From: Lachnospiraceae bacterium
GTDB taxonomy: Bacteria > Bacillota > Clostridia > Lachnospirales > Lachnospiraceae
Reading direction: 5' to 3'
DNA length: 39,103 bases
Assembly (NCBI GenBank): GCA_014799405.1
Contig: JAAVIA010000032.1
Location: forward strand, 30,437 to 69,539
The position numbers and the translations under genes are program-made. Below are positions 25,492 through 34,994 of the stretch, one piece after another (positions within the stretch are counted from its first letter, which is position 1; every line of letters starts with the position of its first letter). Under the pieces are notes generated by a model. That model saw only the letters and a program-made list of their open reading frames with translations. It ran no database searches and had not been told where the DNA came from.

Positions 25492-25508
25492 GATAGGGGT
25501 GATAAACT

Positions 25509-26456
25509 GTGAACAAAAAATTAAATAGTAATCGTGGTTTCACTCTTATTGAGTTGATAATCGCCATAGCGGTTCTTGCATTTCTTATGACTGCTATAAG
25601 CTCTTTGATGACCTCAAGTCTTCTCACGAACAGAAAGACACAGGCTGACATAGAGGTTCAGACAACGGCTCAGGAGACTTATAACAAGATTACGGATGCA
25701 CTTATGCAGGCAAAGTCGATTTATGTTTTGGGATACATCTATTCCGGCACACCTGATTTTTCAAAAGCAGGGGAATCGGCAGGCGGTTCGCCGTCATACT
25801 TCGTGGCAGGTGTTTACGATGAAAAGAAGTACGCAGTAAGAGATGTTGTGACCGGTGAGCTTAAGGTTGATGCTACAAAAGATAAAAATAAGACAGGTAT
25901 CGTTAATGAGCTTAATCTTTATGGAATTTCTGCAAATGTAGCCGAGGTTAAGTTTTTCCATGAATTGGCTGGTCAGGATGTATACATTAAGAAGCTTGTC
26001 ATTGTAACCTCAGAGACGTTAGATATTACTCAGGTTCCATCAGCGAGCCCAACCGGCTCTGATGAATGGGATTGTACAAACGCTATTACGAGTCAGTTGA
26101 TAACAGTAAAAAGAGCACCAAGCGGTACTGGTTTTTCTGAAAATGATACAGTCGTACATGTGTTTACCTTTGATGAGGGAAATCTTTACTACGAGAAAGA
26201 ATATGCACTTATGACAGGTAAAAATGACAAAGTGTCTGATTGGGCTGATTCAGATGCCGTAAGGAGAAATATTTTCTCAAATTCAATGTCCTATGTAACT
26301 ACAGATGATGAGCCACTTTCCGGATGTGTGGTAAATTTAAATCCTGATAAGGGTTCATTGGCAGTTGATTTATACTTTAGTGACAAAAATATGACATATA
26401 CGTCACTTGGAATGGTAAACGTAAGAAATTCATACGTTTTAAAAGCAAAGCAATAA
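25509..26456 (+). CDS. Minor type IV prepilin (PilW/GspJ-like)
   Basis: The 315-aa product has leader MNKKLNSNRG, cleavage before F11, mature FTLIELIIAIAVLAFLMTAISSLM with Glu +5. The alpha-1 helix continues as QADIEVQTTAQETYNKITDALMQA, the usual PilW/GspJ pattern, and a beta-rich head of ~250 residues follows. The start is GTG 25509 with AGGGGTG upstream; there is no in-frame ATG before the leader. With the neighbouring GspH-like, GspI-like and GspK-like proteins it gives the set expected for a pseudopilin tip complex. Confidence 0.87.
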   Translation: MNKKLNSNRGFTLIELIIAIAVLAFLMTAISSLMTSSLLTNRKTQADIEVQTTAQETYNKITDALMQAKSIYVLGYIYSGTPDFSKAGESAGGSPSYFVAGVYDEKKYAVRDVVTGELKVDATKDKNKTGIVNELNLYGISANVAEVKFFHELAGQDVYIKKLVIVTSETLDITQVPSASPTGSDEWDCTNAITSQLITVKRAPSGTGFSENDTVVHVFTFDEGNLYYEKEYALMTGKNDKVSDWADSDAVRRNIFSNSMSYVTTDDEPLSGCVVNLNPDKGSLAVDLYFSDKNMTYTSLGMVNVRNSYVLKAKQ

Positions 26457-26475
26457 GAAGGAGGTAAAAAGCATA

Positions 26476-29400
26476 ATGAAACGTAAAACGAAAATGATGA
26501 TTTCAGCTTTATCAGCAATGCTTGTGATGGTTTTGGCAGTAACTATCGTATCCTTCTCACTTGCTGGTAATAATGATGAGTCTGAAGTAAATGAACCGGC
26601 TCTCATGGCTGATGCTTCCGATAATGCAAAAATGACTATGGTAGACAGAATTATTGAGAATTCGAATCTTGATGAGGATGAGAATCCGGATGCAGACCCT
26701 GTTTATCATATAGTGGAGGTTGGCTCCTCGGATTCACCTAAGATGGTTACGTTACCGGATGGATCAGAAGGTTCATATCTTGCGTATCTTGCATATATGG
26801 ATGCAAATGGCGAAAGCCCTTTCAAAAATTATGTGATTGATGGCAATAAGAGTGCAACTTTTGACCAGCTTATGGCAGCGGGAAAGGTAGACTATACGTA
26901 TTATAGTGTAAGAAATATCACAGCAGACGATATTGAAAAAATAGCGGATGCAGATCTTATATACGTAAGTAATGACCCAAGTGATGTGTTTGAAGCAGGA
27001 GATAACGATTTAAGCGAGGATTTATATAGTGCACTTCTTCATACATACGTAAATAATAAGAAGCGCCCTATGATTATTGATAATCCGACAGAGACTTCTT
27101 CTGGTTCACCGTCATCAAGCAATGTGACTATGGGAAAATTGGTAAAAGATGTATTTGATGCAAAAGGAAGCAGATATTATACATTTGCGTGGGATACGTC
27201 AAAGAATGCAACAAGTGCAGAAGGAGCTGAAAATTTCCTTTCTCATAAAAATGGTTCACTGTATCTGGGTATTAACGGAGATAATAAGGCGGCTAATTGG
27301 ATACCTGTGACAATTGGTGATGCAACTTCGGGAGATGCTTCATCTACGTACAACATGGCAAAGGTGTTGATTATATCTTCACAATCGTCAACCGACTATA
27401 CGGATAATCCAATGGCAAATGCTTTGTTTACAGACCTTGGCAGTAGAGAAACCGCAACGGGTATGGACGGCACGCAGTATGGTGGTGTGTATAGGCTTTA
27501 TGCAGATAATATTGACAGAGATCCTATGTCGTTGTTCTATAGTAAGGCATATAACGCAAGGTATTCAAGCAAACCAGACCTTGTAAAGGTGGAGGAAGCT
27601 ACATTATCAGCTATCGATGGTAATTTAGATGTTTTGGACTTTGATGCGTACGACATGGTTATTATTGAGGCTGGTTTGGGAAATACCACGATTTCTCCAG
27701 AACTGTACAGAAAGTTTAGTGCAGCGATGCTTGCAAATGTTACCATAGTATATGATTCAAGTAATACAGGTGCAGGCAGCACAGATACTGGAAATGATAA
27801 CTTTGACGCTACAGCTTCAAAGTTTAATATGCTTTTCTCAACAGTTGCATCTACTTCAGGTGTTTCAAAGAAGACGAATGTAATGGTAACAAATACAGAG
27901 GACTTTGGAGTAATCGCACAAAGTAACAGTGCAGCAACCTGTAAGAAGATTGCAGATCTTTTAAATGCATCTTCGTTCCGAGTATATGGTGGTGCGAATG
28001 CTTCTTCCAACAAGTTTACTGTTTTGGAGTTGCAACCGTGTTATCCGATAGATGTGGAACTTGCAGAAAGCAATACGGTAACACATCCAAATGCTGGAAA
28101 CTTAACAAAGCTTGGTATTAAAGGAAATTACTATACGGTACCGGCAGAGGTGTTAAATGCCACGAAGGAACAGGTTTCAACGCTTAATGCAGATGGAACA
28201 ATAACAACACCGGAATATTATGCATGGGAGCTTTCAGAGGCTAAGATAGCGGATGCTTTGGGCATGGATGTAAACGATGTTCAGGTTGTTCATATGTCAT
28301 CAGAGGAGATGGCTGCAAGCACAACAGATATTTTGGGAACTTACGATTTGATATATATTGGCGGAAATAGAAGTGCACTTAAGGAAGCTACTCAATGGCA
28401 GGCACTTGGTGGTATATCCGGCAATGGAATTAATTCGGCACATTTAATTACTGCCATGCAAAATGGCAACATAAGGTATCTGCCTATATATACCATGTAT
28501 ACCCACAATGGTGATATGACTGCAGTAGATGTAAGTAGTACAGGTGAGTCCGGTTCTGCTGTGGGAAATGGTACTGCATATGCAAATGTAAATGGGCAGA
28601 GTTCATTTACAACGCTTAATGGTAATGATATAACATATAAGCAGAGACAGAAGCTTATTGATTATATAGAAGCAGGAATGCCAGTTATTGTTAGTGATGA
28701 TGCAGCAGCCGGATATCAGGCAATTGTAGATGCAGAAGAACATGATAACAATCCATATCTGCAGAATTCTATTGACCCTGATTGTAACATGGCAAAGGTT
28801 TTAAAAGCATGTTATGACAAGAAGAATGACACGAAGAATGGTTACACTGTGCTTTGGGATTTTGATAAGGACGGAGTTTGTCATACGGACAATGCAGGTG
28901 GAGCTCTTGGAACTACAAATGTAGGCTATGTTGAGGTTTTTGCTTCAATGGATGGTTCATCAGTAAACATAGATGATGGTACAACAGCAATAGGTCAAAA
29001 AGAAAGCATTGCAGATGTTTATAGTATGTCAAATAAGCGACCGACCCTTGAGGTAACAAAGACACCTAAGAGATACGATGATACAAAGTCGGATTCGGCA
29101 TTAGATATTATAGATGATAAGTCAGTTTTGGAATTCGAATATACAGTTTCAGGAACTACAAATTTTTCTGTCACACTTTGGATTGATGATGATGGTAACG
29201 GAAGATTTGGGGATGCGACTGATTTATCTTATTCGGGTTCAAGTACAAGCTGTAGTGCTGAGCTTTCAGACAGTTTTTATGGTCCTGTTTCTTGGAAGCT
29301 TGAGGCGAAGGATAATGTGACAGGTGTTACTTCAGGTATAACCGGACTTTCATATGTGGCTCCAAAGTCTGTGGAAGATAAGCAGAATGTAAGGGTGCTT

Positions 29401-31908
29401 CAGATTATGCCGGGAAAAGCAAACCAATGGTCATCAGCTCCGGCAGGTGAAGGTGCTCAGGGTGCTAACTCCCTGTACTTCTGTGTTGTTTGTCAGCAGG
29501 CATGCGAAAGACTTGAAACGAATCCTTTGGCGAATAATGCAGGATGGTTCCCATTGCATTATTCGGGAAATTACTTCGCTAACCAGTATGGAACAAACGT
29601 TGAAATTCAGTTGCCTTGGCCATATTCGCCTGTAACGATAAATGATGTGGGAACTCATGAGCATGTATTTGGTATCCCATATTATGATGCTAACTTGCAA
29701 TTTAGTAATAACGGTAGTATTAAGTATGGTGCTGATGATTGGCATATAAATCTTGCAGATGATCTTTCAGACAGATTTGATTTTGATATTGATATTCTTA
29801 CAAGAGATGAAGTTGAAGAAATATCAGATCAGGTCAGAGAAGTATATGACTTCTCCAATATGAGTGATGCTGAAAAGCGTGCTGCAATTGCGAAGTTTGA
29901 GGAAACTGTTGATTTAGCTACAAAGGAATTTGAAGATTATGCGGAATATGGGGAAGATGATTTGGATGAGAAGCTTACCTATATCACGCAATACAACAGT
30001 GAAACGTATGCTTCCGAGTATTGGAATCTTTATACCTATATGAGAGATGAGAAGTCAGTTCCAGATAATGTAGAAGATGCTGCTGCAGGTGGTTCCGGTA
30101 GTACAGGAGAGCAAAATATGACCTTTACTGACCCGGTAACAGGTGCAACCATTGAGATAACACAGACAACCTTAGATGCCAAGACAGACCTTAACGAAGT
30201 ACTTGAGAAGCTTGTTACAAGTCTTGGTGCAAGAGGAAAGACTGACCTTATGGAAGAGGTAGAATATATCATAAGAACAGAACGGTATTATGATTTGTTT
30301 AATGCATCAGATGCAAGTACTTTTGCATTTAGGTATACTGGTTTCCAGACATATTTGTCCGCAGAGGATATTAGCAAGCTGTGTACTGCATATAAGGATT
30401 ATGTAAAGGCAAAAAATGTTGAGCTTGAGTACAAAGAGTTATACAAAATGTATGACAGACAGGCACATGCCAATAATTGGATTGAGGGATGTTATTCAAC
30501 GGTTATTTTGGGACCTTCGGATGATTTTGCAGGTGATGATTTCACAGCAGGAAGCAATGGTCTTAGGGATTTAACCAATTATGTAAAGAATGGTGGAAAT
30601 GTTCTTTTGTTCCATGATACATTTACAAGATTTAGTGATGCGGGTTCATATAACCTTACAAATGCAATAAGAGCATATGTAGGTCAGGACAAAAACCATA
30701 TGGAGATTGAAGATGCAAGCTACCAGTACATTAAGTATAAGACTGCTGAAAACTATGATGATGATAAGTACTTTTTGACAAATCTTTCATACAAGTCTGG
30801 TGATGACAGATATCCTACATGGTATGCTGATTTGAGACCATACCAATATGGAAATTCAGGTGCAGGAAGTAACAGATTATATTCAACGGTTGCTTATACA
30901 GATGGATTGCATGGCTCAAACAACTCATCCAACCCTTCGGCGATTGCATATAAGTATGCATATCTGAGCTGGTCATATGCGGCATATTGGTATAACTCTG
31001 CAAGCTTTGATGCCAGAGAGAATACAAAGTATGGTACAAACAGAGGTTCTAAGAATAATGATGGACTTATAACACTGTATCCGTTTACACTTAGTGATGA
31101 TATCTATATAGCAGGTACGCATCCACAGTCATATGCACTTGACCTTGAGGATGATCAGTGTACGGTATGGTACTCACTTGCAGGTGGTTACAATGGTCAG
31201 GAGGGCTCATCCATGTTTGCAGCATCTCCTAGGGACGGTGGAGATAACTACTTTATATATTCATATAAGAATGTATATTACTGTGGTGCAGGACATTCCA
31301 ACGTTACTGGTGTAGGTAAGATGAACAATGATGAGAGAAAACTCTACATCAACATCATATGTAATTCTGTAAGAAAGAGTGCGGTTATGCCAAGTATCTA
31401 TGTATATGATTATGATAAGGATACATACGGTGATAAGATTAAGCGTGAGGATGGAAGCTACTATACTAAGGTAGATGATACGGATTCATATCCGGAGTTC
31501 AGCTTTAAGGCTACAACTGATTCTGACTCAACGCTTGCAAGAATCAGAATTTACTATGACCTTGATTATTCAGATACTAACAGAAGTAATGCATACGTTT
31601 CAGATGCTAACCATATTCTTATTGCTGATTGGGATGCAAAGAATGTAACAGCTGGAGTAAGAAAGAACGTATACAGATATGATCCTACACTTATGACATT
31701 AGTTGATGCAAATGGTAATCCAATCGTTGACTCGAATGCTGATGGCACAAGTAATGTTGCATCTAGGCTGAAGCTTCGACCAGAGTACTTCGACCCATAT
31801 AATGGTGAGTACACATATATTGTAATTGAGGCTACAGATTCAAATGGTAACAAGGTTTACCAGAGAATTAAGATTAAGATTAAAGATGTACTCTTTAACT
31901 TGACGTAA
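26476..31908 (+). CDS. Giant exported pilus-operon protein with repeated degenerate amidotransferase-like modules
   Basis: The 1810-aa product has a signal peptide or membrane anchor at residues ~7-30 (possible cut in FSLA-GN) and no LPxTG or other C-terminal anchor. At least four segments share one pattern, a hydrophobic strand (HIVEV ~76; KVLIIS ~296; FTVLELQP ~514; VRVLQIMPG 972), a later (Y/A)D-hydrophobic strand (ADLIYVSN, YDMVIIEAG, YDLIYIGG, YSTVILGP), and then a helix plus strand such as DYIEAGMPVIVSD or NYVKNGGNVLLFHD. This suggests degenerate class I glutamine-amidotransferase or flavodoxin-like folds; the last has GAGHS plus DERKLYIN. Between and after are beta-sandwich-like parts (LWIDDDGNGRF; C-terminal YTYIVIEATDSNGNKVYQRIKI). 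It may belong to DUF5057; I am unsure. GGAGG precedes ATG 26476. Position suggests a pilus tip protein or adhesin. Confidence 0.75.
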   Translation: MKRKTKMMISALSAMLVMVLAVTIVSFSLAGNNDESEVNEPALMADASDNAKMTMVDRIIENSNLDEDENPDADPVYHIVEVGSSDSPKMVTLPDGSEGSYLAYLAYMDANGESPFKNYVIDGNKSATFDQLMAAGKVDYTYYSVRNITADDIEKIADADLIYVSNDPSDVFEAGDNDLSEDLYSALLHTYVNNKKRPMIIDNPTETSSGSPSSSNVTMGKLVKDVFDAKGSRYYTFAWDTSKNATSAEGAENFLSHKNGSLYLGINGDNKAANWIPVTIGDATSGDASSTYNMAKVLIISSQSSTDYTDNPMANALFTDLGSRETATGMDGTQYGGVYRLYADNIDRDPMSLFYSKAYNARYSSKPDLVKVEEATLSAIDGNLDVLDFDAYDMVIIEAGLGNTTISPELYRKFSAAMLANVTIVYDSSNTGAGSTDTGNDNFDATASKFNMLFSTVASTSGVSKKTNVMVTNTEDFGVIAQSNSAATCKKIADLLNASSFRVYGGANASSNKFTVLELQPCYPIDVELAESNTVTHPNAGNLTKLGIKGNYYTVPAEVLNATKEQVSTLNADGTITTPEYYAWELSEAKIADALGMDVNDVQVVHMSSEEMAASTTDILGTYDLIYIGGNRSALKEATQWQALGGISGNGINSAHLITAMQNGNIRYLPIYTMYTHNGDMTAVDVSSTGESGSAVGNGTAYANVNGQSSFTTLNGNDITYKQRQKLIDYIEAGMPVIVSDDAAAGYQAIVDAEEHDNNPYLQNSIDPDCNMAKVLKACYDKKNDTKNGYTVLWDFDKDGVCHTDNAGGALGTTNVGYVEVFASMDGSSVNIDDGTTAIGQKESIADVYSMSNKRPTLEVTKTPKRYDDTKSDSALDIIDDKSVLEFEYTVSGTTNFSVTLWIDDDGNGRFGDATDLSYSGSSTSCSAELSDSFYGPVSWKLEAKDNVTGVTSGITGLSYVAPKSVEDKQNVRVLQIMPGKANQWSSAPAGEGAQGANSLYFCVVCQQACERLETNPLANNAGWFPLHYSGNYFANQYGTNVEIQLPWPYSPVTINDVGTHEHVFGIPYYDANLQFSNNGSIKYGADDWHINLADDLSDRFDFDIDILTRDEVEEISDQVREVYDFSNMSDAEKRAAIAKFEETVDLATKEFEDYAEYGEDDLDEKLTYITQYNSETYASEYWNLYTYMRDEKSVPDNVEDAAAGGSGSTGEQNMTFTDPVTGATIEITQTTLDAKTDLNEVLEKLVTSLGARGKTDLMEEVEYIIRTERYYDLFNASDASTFAFRYTGFQTYLSAEDISKLCTAYKDYVKAKNVELEYKELYKMYDRQAHANNWIEGCYSTVILGPSDDFAGDDFTAGSNGLRDLTNYVKNGGNVLLFHDTFTRFSDAGSYNLTNAIRAYVGQDKNHMEIEDASYQYIKYKTAENYDDDKYFLTNLSYKSGDDRYPTWYADLRPYQYGNSGAGSNRLYSTVAYTDGLHGSNNSSNPSAIAYKYAYLSWSYAAYWYNSASFDARENTKYGTNRGSKNNDGLITLYPFTLSDDIYIAGTHPQSYALDLEDDQCTVWYSLAGGYNGQEGSSMFAASPRDGGDNYFIYSYKNVYYCGAGHSNVTGVGKMNNDERKLYINIICNSVRKSAVMPSIYVYDYDKDTYGDKIKREDGSYYTKVDDTDSYPEFSFKATTDSDSTLARIRIYYDLDYSDTNRSNAYVSDANHILIADWDAKNVTAGVRKNVYRYDPTLMTLVDANGNPIVDSNADGTSNVASRLKLRPEYFDPYNGEYTYIVIEATDSNGNKVYQRIKIKIKDVLFNLT

Positions 31909-31927
31909 AAAGAACAAACTATAAAAG

Positions 31928-31960
31928 TAAGACGGGTTATACCCGTCTTATTTTTTCTTT
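31928..31960 (+). terminator. Rho-independent terminator of the pilus operon
   Basis: TAAGACGGGT-TAT-ACCCGTCTTA, a perfect 10-bp stem with a 3-nt loop, is followed by TTTTTTCTTT. It lies 20 bases after the stop of the giant gene and closes the operon. Confidence 0.93.
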
Positions 31961-31976
31961 GTCTGATTACCAACAC

Positions 31977-32005
31977 TTGAATTATTATGAGGTGAATGTT
32001 ACAAT
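31977..32005 (+). promoter_or_regulatory. Promoter for the vanZ-like/uppP pair
   Basis: TTGAAT (31977-31982), 17 bases, TACAAT (32000-32005), just after the pilus operon terminator and ~37 bases before the TTG start of the VanZ-like gene. Both boxes are one or two bases from consensus and the spacing is ideal. Confidence 0.6.
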
Positions 32006-32041
32006 GCTTATGCTTTAATACATCAGAAAGGTTTTATCATA

Positions 32042-32545
32042 TTGAATAAGATATTTATGCTGACACTTAGAAAAAAGATTTTTATTATATGCACATGTCT
32101 TTGGATGATGGTTATTTTTTTGTTTTCTGCAAGAGTTGCAGAAGAATCATCAGCAGACAGCAACGCAGTCATTGATGTAATGGGGCATATTGTGTTTGCT
32201 GATTACGACGAATATACAGAGGAGGAAAAGAGCCGATTTGCAGAATCCATAGAGTATCCTATAAGAAAACTGGCACATGCAATGGAATATTGTATACTTG
32301 GAATACTTCTGATGGGTTGTTTTGTTGATAAAAAGCATAGTATAGTTATGTATGGAGGATTAAGTCTTGGGATTTCTGCATGCTATGCAATGAGTGACGA
32401 GTTTCACCAGTTGTTTGTTGAGGGCAGAAGCGGAGAGCTGACAGATGTTTTAATAGATAGCGCTGGAGCTTTGGTTGGAATATTAATTACCATTTTGGTA
32501 GTTAAAAAATATATTAATTTCAAGGAGAGAAAAAATGCAGCTTAG
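32042..32545 (+). CDS. VanZ-like family membrane protein
   Basis: The 167-aa product has about four membrane segments. Family marks are [15 protein letters not shown] after the first helix, [18 protein letters not shown], and [30 protein letters not shown]. VanZ-like proteins are widespread in Firmicutes and the family name does not imply glycopeptide resistance; their role may concern lipid-linked wall precursors. The start is TTG 32042 with GAAAGG upstream; an ATG five codons later is the alternative. The last 11 nt overlap uppP, which also handles undecaprenyl lipid. Confidence 0.88.
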   Translation: MNKIFMLTLRKKIFIICTCLWMMVIFLFSARVAEESSADSNAVIDVMGHIVFADYDEYTEEEKSRFAESIEYPIRKLAHAMEYCILGILLMGCFVDKKHSIVMYGGLSLGISACYAMSDEFHQLFVEGRSGELTDVLIDSAGALVGILITILVVKKYINFKERKNAA

Positions 32546-33377
32546 TATAATCGAATTATTAAAGGTATTGTTTTTGGGAATCGTTGAGGGAATTACGGAG
32601 TGGCTTCCTATAAGCAGTACGGGGCATATGCTTTTGGTGGATGAATTTATAAGCCTTAATGCAAGTGATGAATTTAAGGAAATGTTTTTTGTCGTTATAC
32701 AGCTTGGAGCAATCCTTGCTGTTGTGCTGCTGTTTTGGAATAAGATGTGGCCATTTGATTTTTCAAATAATCCGGAAAAGGAAGGGATAATTAAAAAGGA
32801 TATTTTTTCCATGTGGTTTAAGGTTGTTGTTGCCTGCATACCGGGAGCCGTTGTCACACTTTTGTTTGATGATTACATAGAGGCGCATCTGCATACGCCT
32901 ACAGTTATTGCAATTGCACTTATATTTTATGGCTTTGCGTTTATCATTATAGAGGCAAGGAATAAAGCAAAGACGGCAAGCGTTGAAACTTTGCAGGATA
33001 TTACATATAAAACGGCATTTATAATAGGTCTGTTTCAGGTGCTTTCCATTATACCGGGAACCTCAAGGTCGGGAGCAACTATTATTGGAGCGCTCCTTAT
33101 AGGTGTGTCAAGGGTTGCGGCGGCTGAATTTACATTTTTCCTTGCGGTGCCTGTTATGCTTGGACTTAGCCTTATAAAGGTTATAAAGTTTGGATTTTCT
33201 TTTTCAGGCTCAGAGCTGGTTATACTGAGCGTAGGAGTAATAGTTGCCTTTTTAGTTTCTCTGTTCGTTATAAAATTCCTTATGGGATATATTAAAAAGC
33301 ATGATTTTAAGGTGTTTGGATGGTACAGAATTGCACTCGGAGTTATTGTATTATTTTACTTTGCTCTTGTGGGATAA
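32535..33377 (+). CDS. uppP: Undecaprenyl-diphosphatase UppP (BacA family)
   Basis: The 280-aa polytopic enzyme removes a phosphate from undecaprenyl pyrophosphate to recycle the carrier lipid of peptidoglycan and surface glycans. The two signature regions are intact: [14 protein letters not shown] (residues 18-31) and [17 protein letters not shown] (~174-190), with seven or eight membrane helices. The name bacitracin resistance protein refers to overexpression; this is a housekeeping gene. AAGGAGAG lies before ATG 32535, inside the end of the VanZ-like gene, so translation is probably coupled. Confidence 0.96.
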   Translation: MQLSIIELLKVLFLGIVEGITEWLPISSTGHMLLVDEFISLNASDEFKEMFFVVIQLGAILAVVLLFWNKMWPFDFSNNPEKEGIIKKDIFSMWFKVVVACIPGAVVTLLFDDYIEAHLHTPTVIAIALIFYGFAFIIIEARNKAKTASVETLQDITYKTAFIIGLFQVLSIIPGTSRSGATIIGALLIGVSRVAAAEFTFFLAVPVMLGLSLIKVIKFGFSFSGSELVILSVGVIVAFLVSLFVIKFLMGYIKKHDFKVFGWYRIALGVIVLFYFALVG

Positions 33378-33426
33378 ATAATAGCAAGAAATCAGATAAT
33401 AAATAAAAAGGTTATGGGAGGCAGAT

Positions 33427-34953
33427 ATGATTTTAGAGGGTAAAAAGCCGCAGAAGGTTTTTAAATATTTTGAGGAGCTTTGCAGTATTCCCCACGGCTC
33501 GGGAAATACAAAAAAAATAAGTGATTATCTTGTCTCTTTTGCCAGGGTTCGGGGATTTCAATATATACAGGATGAGCATGATAATGTTGTTATATATAAG
33601 GAGGCGACGGCAGGATATGAGCATTCGCCTGTCGTTATTTTGCAGGGACATATAGACATGGTGTGCGAGAAAACTGCGGAAACGGACATTGATTTTAAAA
33701 ATGAAGGATTAAGGCTTAAATGCGATGGAAATGTAATATATGCAGAAGGAACAACCTTAGGGGGAGACGACGGCATAGCAGTAGCTTATATGCTTGCTAT
33801 ACTTGACTCGGAGGATATCGAGCATCCTGCTCTTGAATGTGTATTTACCTCCGATGAAGAAATAGGGCTTCTTGGGGCAAATGCACTTGACTGCTCGGTT
33901 CTTCGGGGTAGGCTGCTTTTAAATATTGACTCCGAGGAGGAGGGAAAATTACTTACAAGCTGTGCCGGAGGCGTAACGGCTTTTTGCAGCGTTCCCGTAC
34001 AATATGATAATCTGCAATTTGCAAATGGAGTCTCAGATGAGGGTAAAGCTTACTGTTTAACCGTTGAGGGAGTGACGGGAGGTCATTCGGGAGTCTGTAT
34101 AGATAAGCAGGGAGCAAATGCAGTAATGCTTTTGGGACGTGTGCTGTACAGCCTTTTTGAGGATAATGATATTGGCCTTATTTATATTTGGGGCGGAAAT
34201 AAGGATAATGCCATACCGAGAAGTGCGTATGCCCATCTTCTTTTCAGGGAGAGTTCTTATGATGGCATGGAGGCAATCGAAAATAAGCTTTCTAAGCTTG
34301 AAAGCATTTTGAGAAGGGAATACAGGCATACGGATAAGGCTATAAGTATAAGTCTTAAGCCTGTGAATTTTGTTGACAGAGTATGCTATACCGAGGATGG
34401 GGACAGCGCACCTGCATGTGTTATGACTAAGACTTCGTCGGAAAAGGTGCTTGCTGCACTTGCAGGGTTTCCAAATGGAGTTATGAAATACAGCATGGAT
34501 ATACAAGGATTGGTACAGACCTCTCTTAATTTGGGAATTTTAAAGACAAACATTTCTGATAACTCATGTGTAGACTGTAGCTTTTCGGTAAGAAGCAGTG
34601 TTGGTACTGAGAAGGAGGAGCTTATCAGTAGAATGAAATGCCTGATGAAATGTCTTGGAGGAAATGTAGCCGTTTCAGGTGATTATCCTGCGTGGGAGTA
34701 CAGGGAAAATTCTAAGCTTCGTGATATTATGGTGTCCTGTTATGAAATGCTTTATGGTGAAAAGCCGGAGCTTATTGCAGTACATGCGGGTCTGGAGTGC
34801 GGAATATTTGCAGGGAAGCTTGAGGGGCTTGACTGTGTGTCCTTTGGTCCGAATATAGAAAACATACACACTACGGAGGAAAAGCTTTATATTGACAGTG
34901 TTTATCGAACGTGGGAATATATTATTATGGTACTGAAAAATATTAAGTCGTAA
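33427..34953 (+). CDS. pepD: Aminoacyl-histidine dipeptidase PepD (M20C family)
   Basis: The 508-aa metallo-dipeptidase is normal family length. Metal-site motifs are LQGHIDMVCEK (His75, Asp77), LGGDDGIAVAYMLAILD, TSDEEIGLLGANALD, and near the C-terminus HAGLECGIFAGKLEGLD; the dimerisation or lid domain lies between (GVTGGHSGVCIDKQGANA). It hydrolyses Xaa-His dipeptides such as carnosine and probably broader peptides in the cytoplasm. GGGAGGCAGAT precedes ATG 33427. No signal peptide is seen. hisC follows 41 bases later, perhaps in one transcript, which could link peptide-derived histidine use and synthesis; that link is speculative. Confidence 0.93.
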   Translation: MILEGKKPQKVFKYFEELCSIPHGSGNTKKISDYLVSFARVRGFQYIQDEHDNVVIYKEATAGYEHSPVVILQGHIDMVCEKTAETDIDFKNEGLRLKCDGNVIYAEGTTLGGDDGIAVAYMLAILDSEDIEHPALECVFTSDEEIGLLGANALDCSVLRGRLLLNIDSEEEGKLLTSCAGGVTAFCSVPVQYDNLQFANGVSDEGKAYCLTVEGVTGGHSGVCIDKQGANAVMLLGRVLYSLFEDNDIGLIYIWGGNKDNAIPRSAYAHLLFRESSYDGMEAIENKLSKLESILRREYRHTDKAISISLKPVNFVDRVCYTEDGDSAPACVMTKTSSEKVLAALAGFPNGVMKYSMDIQGLVQTSLNLGILKTNISDNSCVDCSFSVRSSVGTEKEELISRMKCLMKCLGGNVAVSGDYPAWEYRENSKLRDIMVSCYEMLYGEKPELIAVHAGLECGIFAGKLEGLDCVSFGPNIENIHTTEEKLYIDSVYRTWEYIIMVLKNIKS

Positions 34954-34963
34954 GAAGGGAGAA

Positions 34964-34986
34964 ATGTGACGCTAAATACGTCATGT
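34964..34986 (+). other. Hairpin between ribosome binding site and hisC start
   Basis: ATGTGACG-CTAAATA-CGTCATGT forms an 8-bp stem (two G-T pairs). A strong AAGGGAG is directly upstream (34955-34961), ~34 bases from the hisC ATG, and only a weak GAAG lies next to the ATG. Folding would bring the strong site to within ~8-10 effective bases of the start. Confidence 0.45.
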
Positions 34987-34994
34987 GAAGTAAG

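Noticed and set aside
11806-31908. Type II secretion system instead of type IV pilus
   Set aside because: A PilT with AIRSLIRD signature, a PilM-type ATPase and a monoderm host favour a retractile type IV pilus. No secretin or GspC/L-type genes are seen.
32042-33377. VanZ/UppP as an antibiotic resistance locus
   Set aside because: No vanHAX, vanRS or transporter genes lie nearby. Both are common chromosomal envelope genes.
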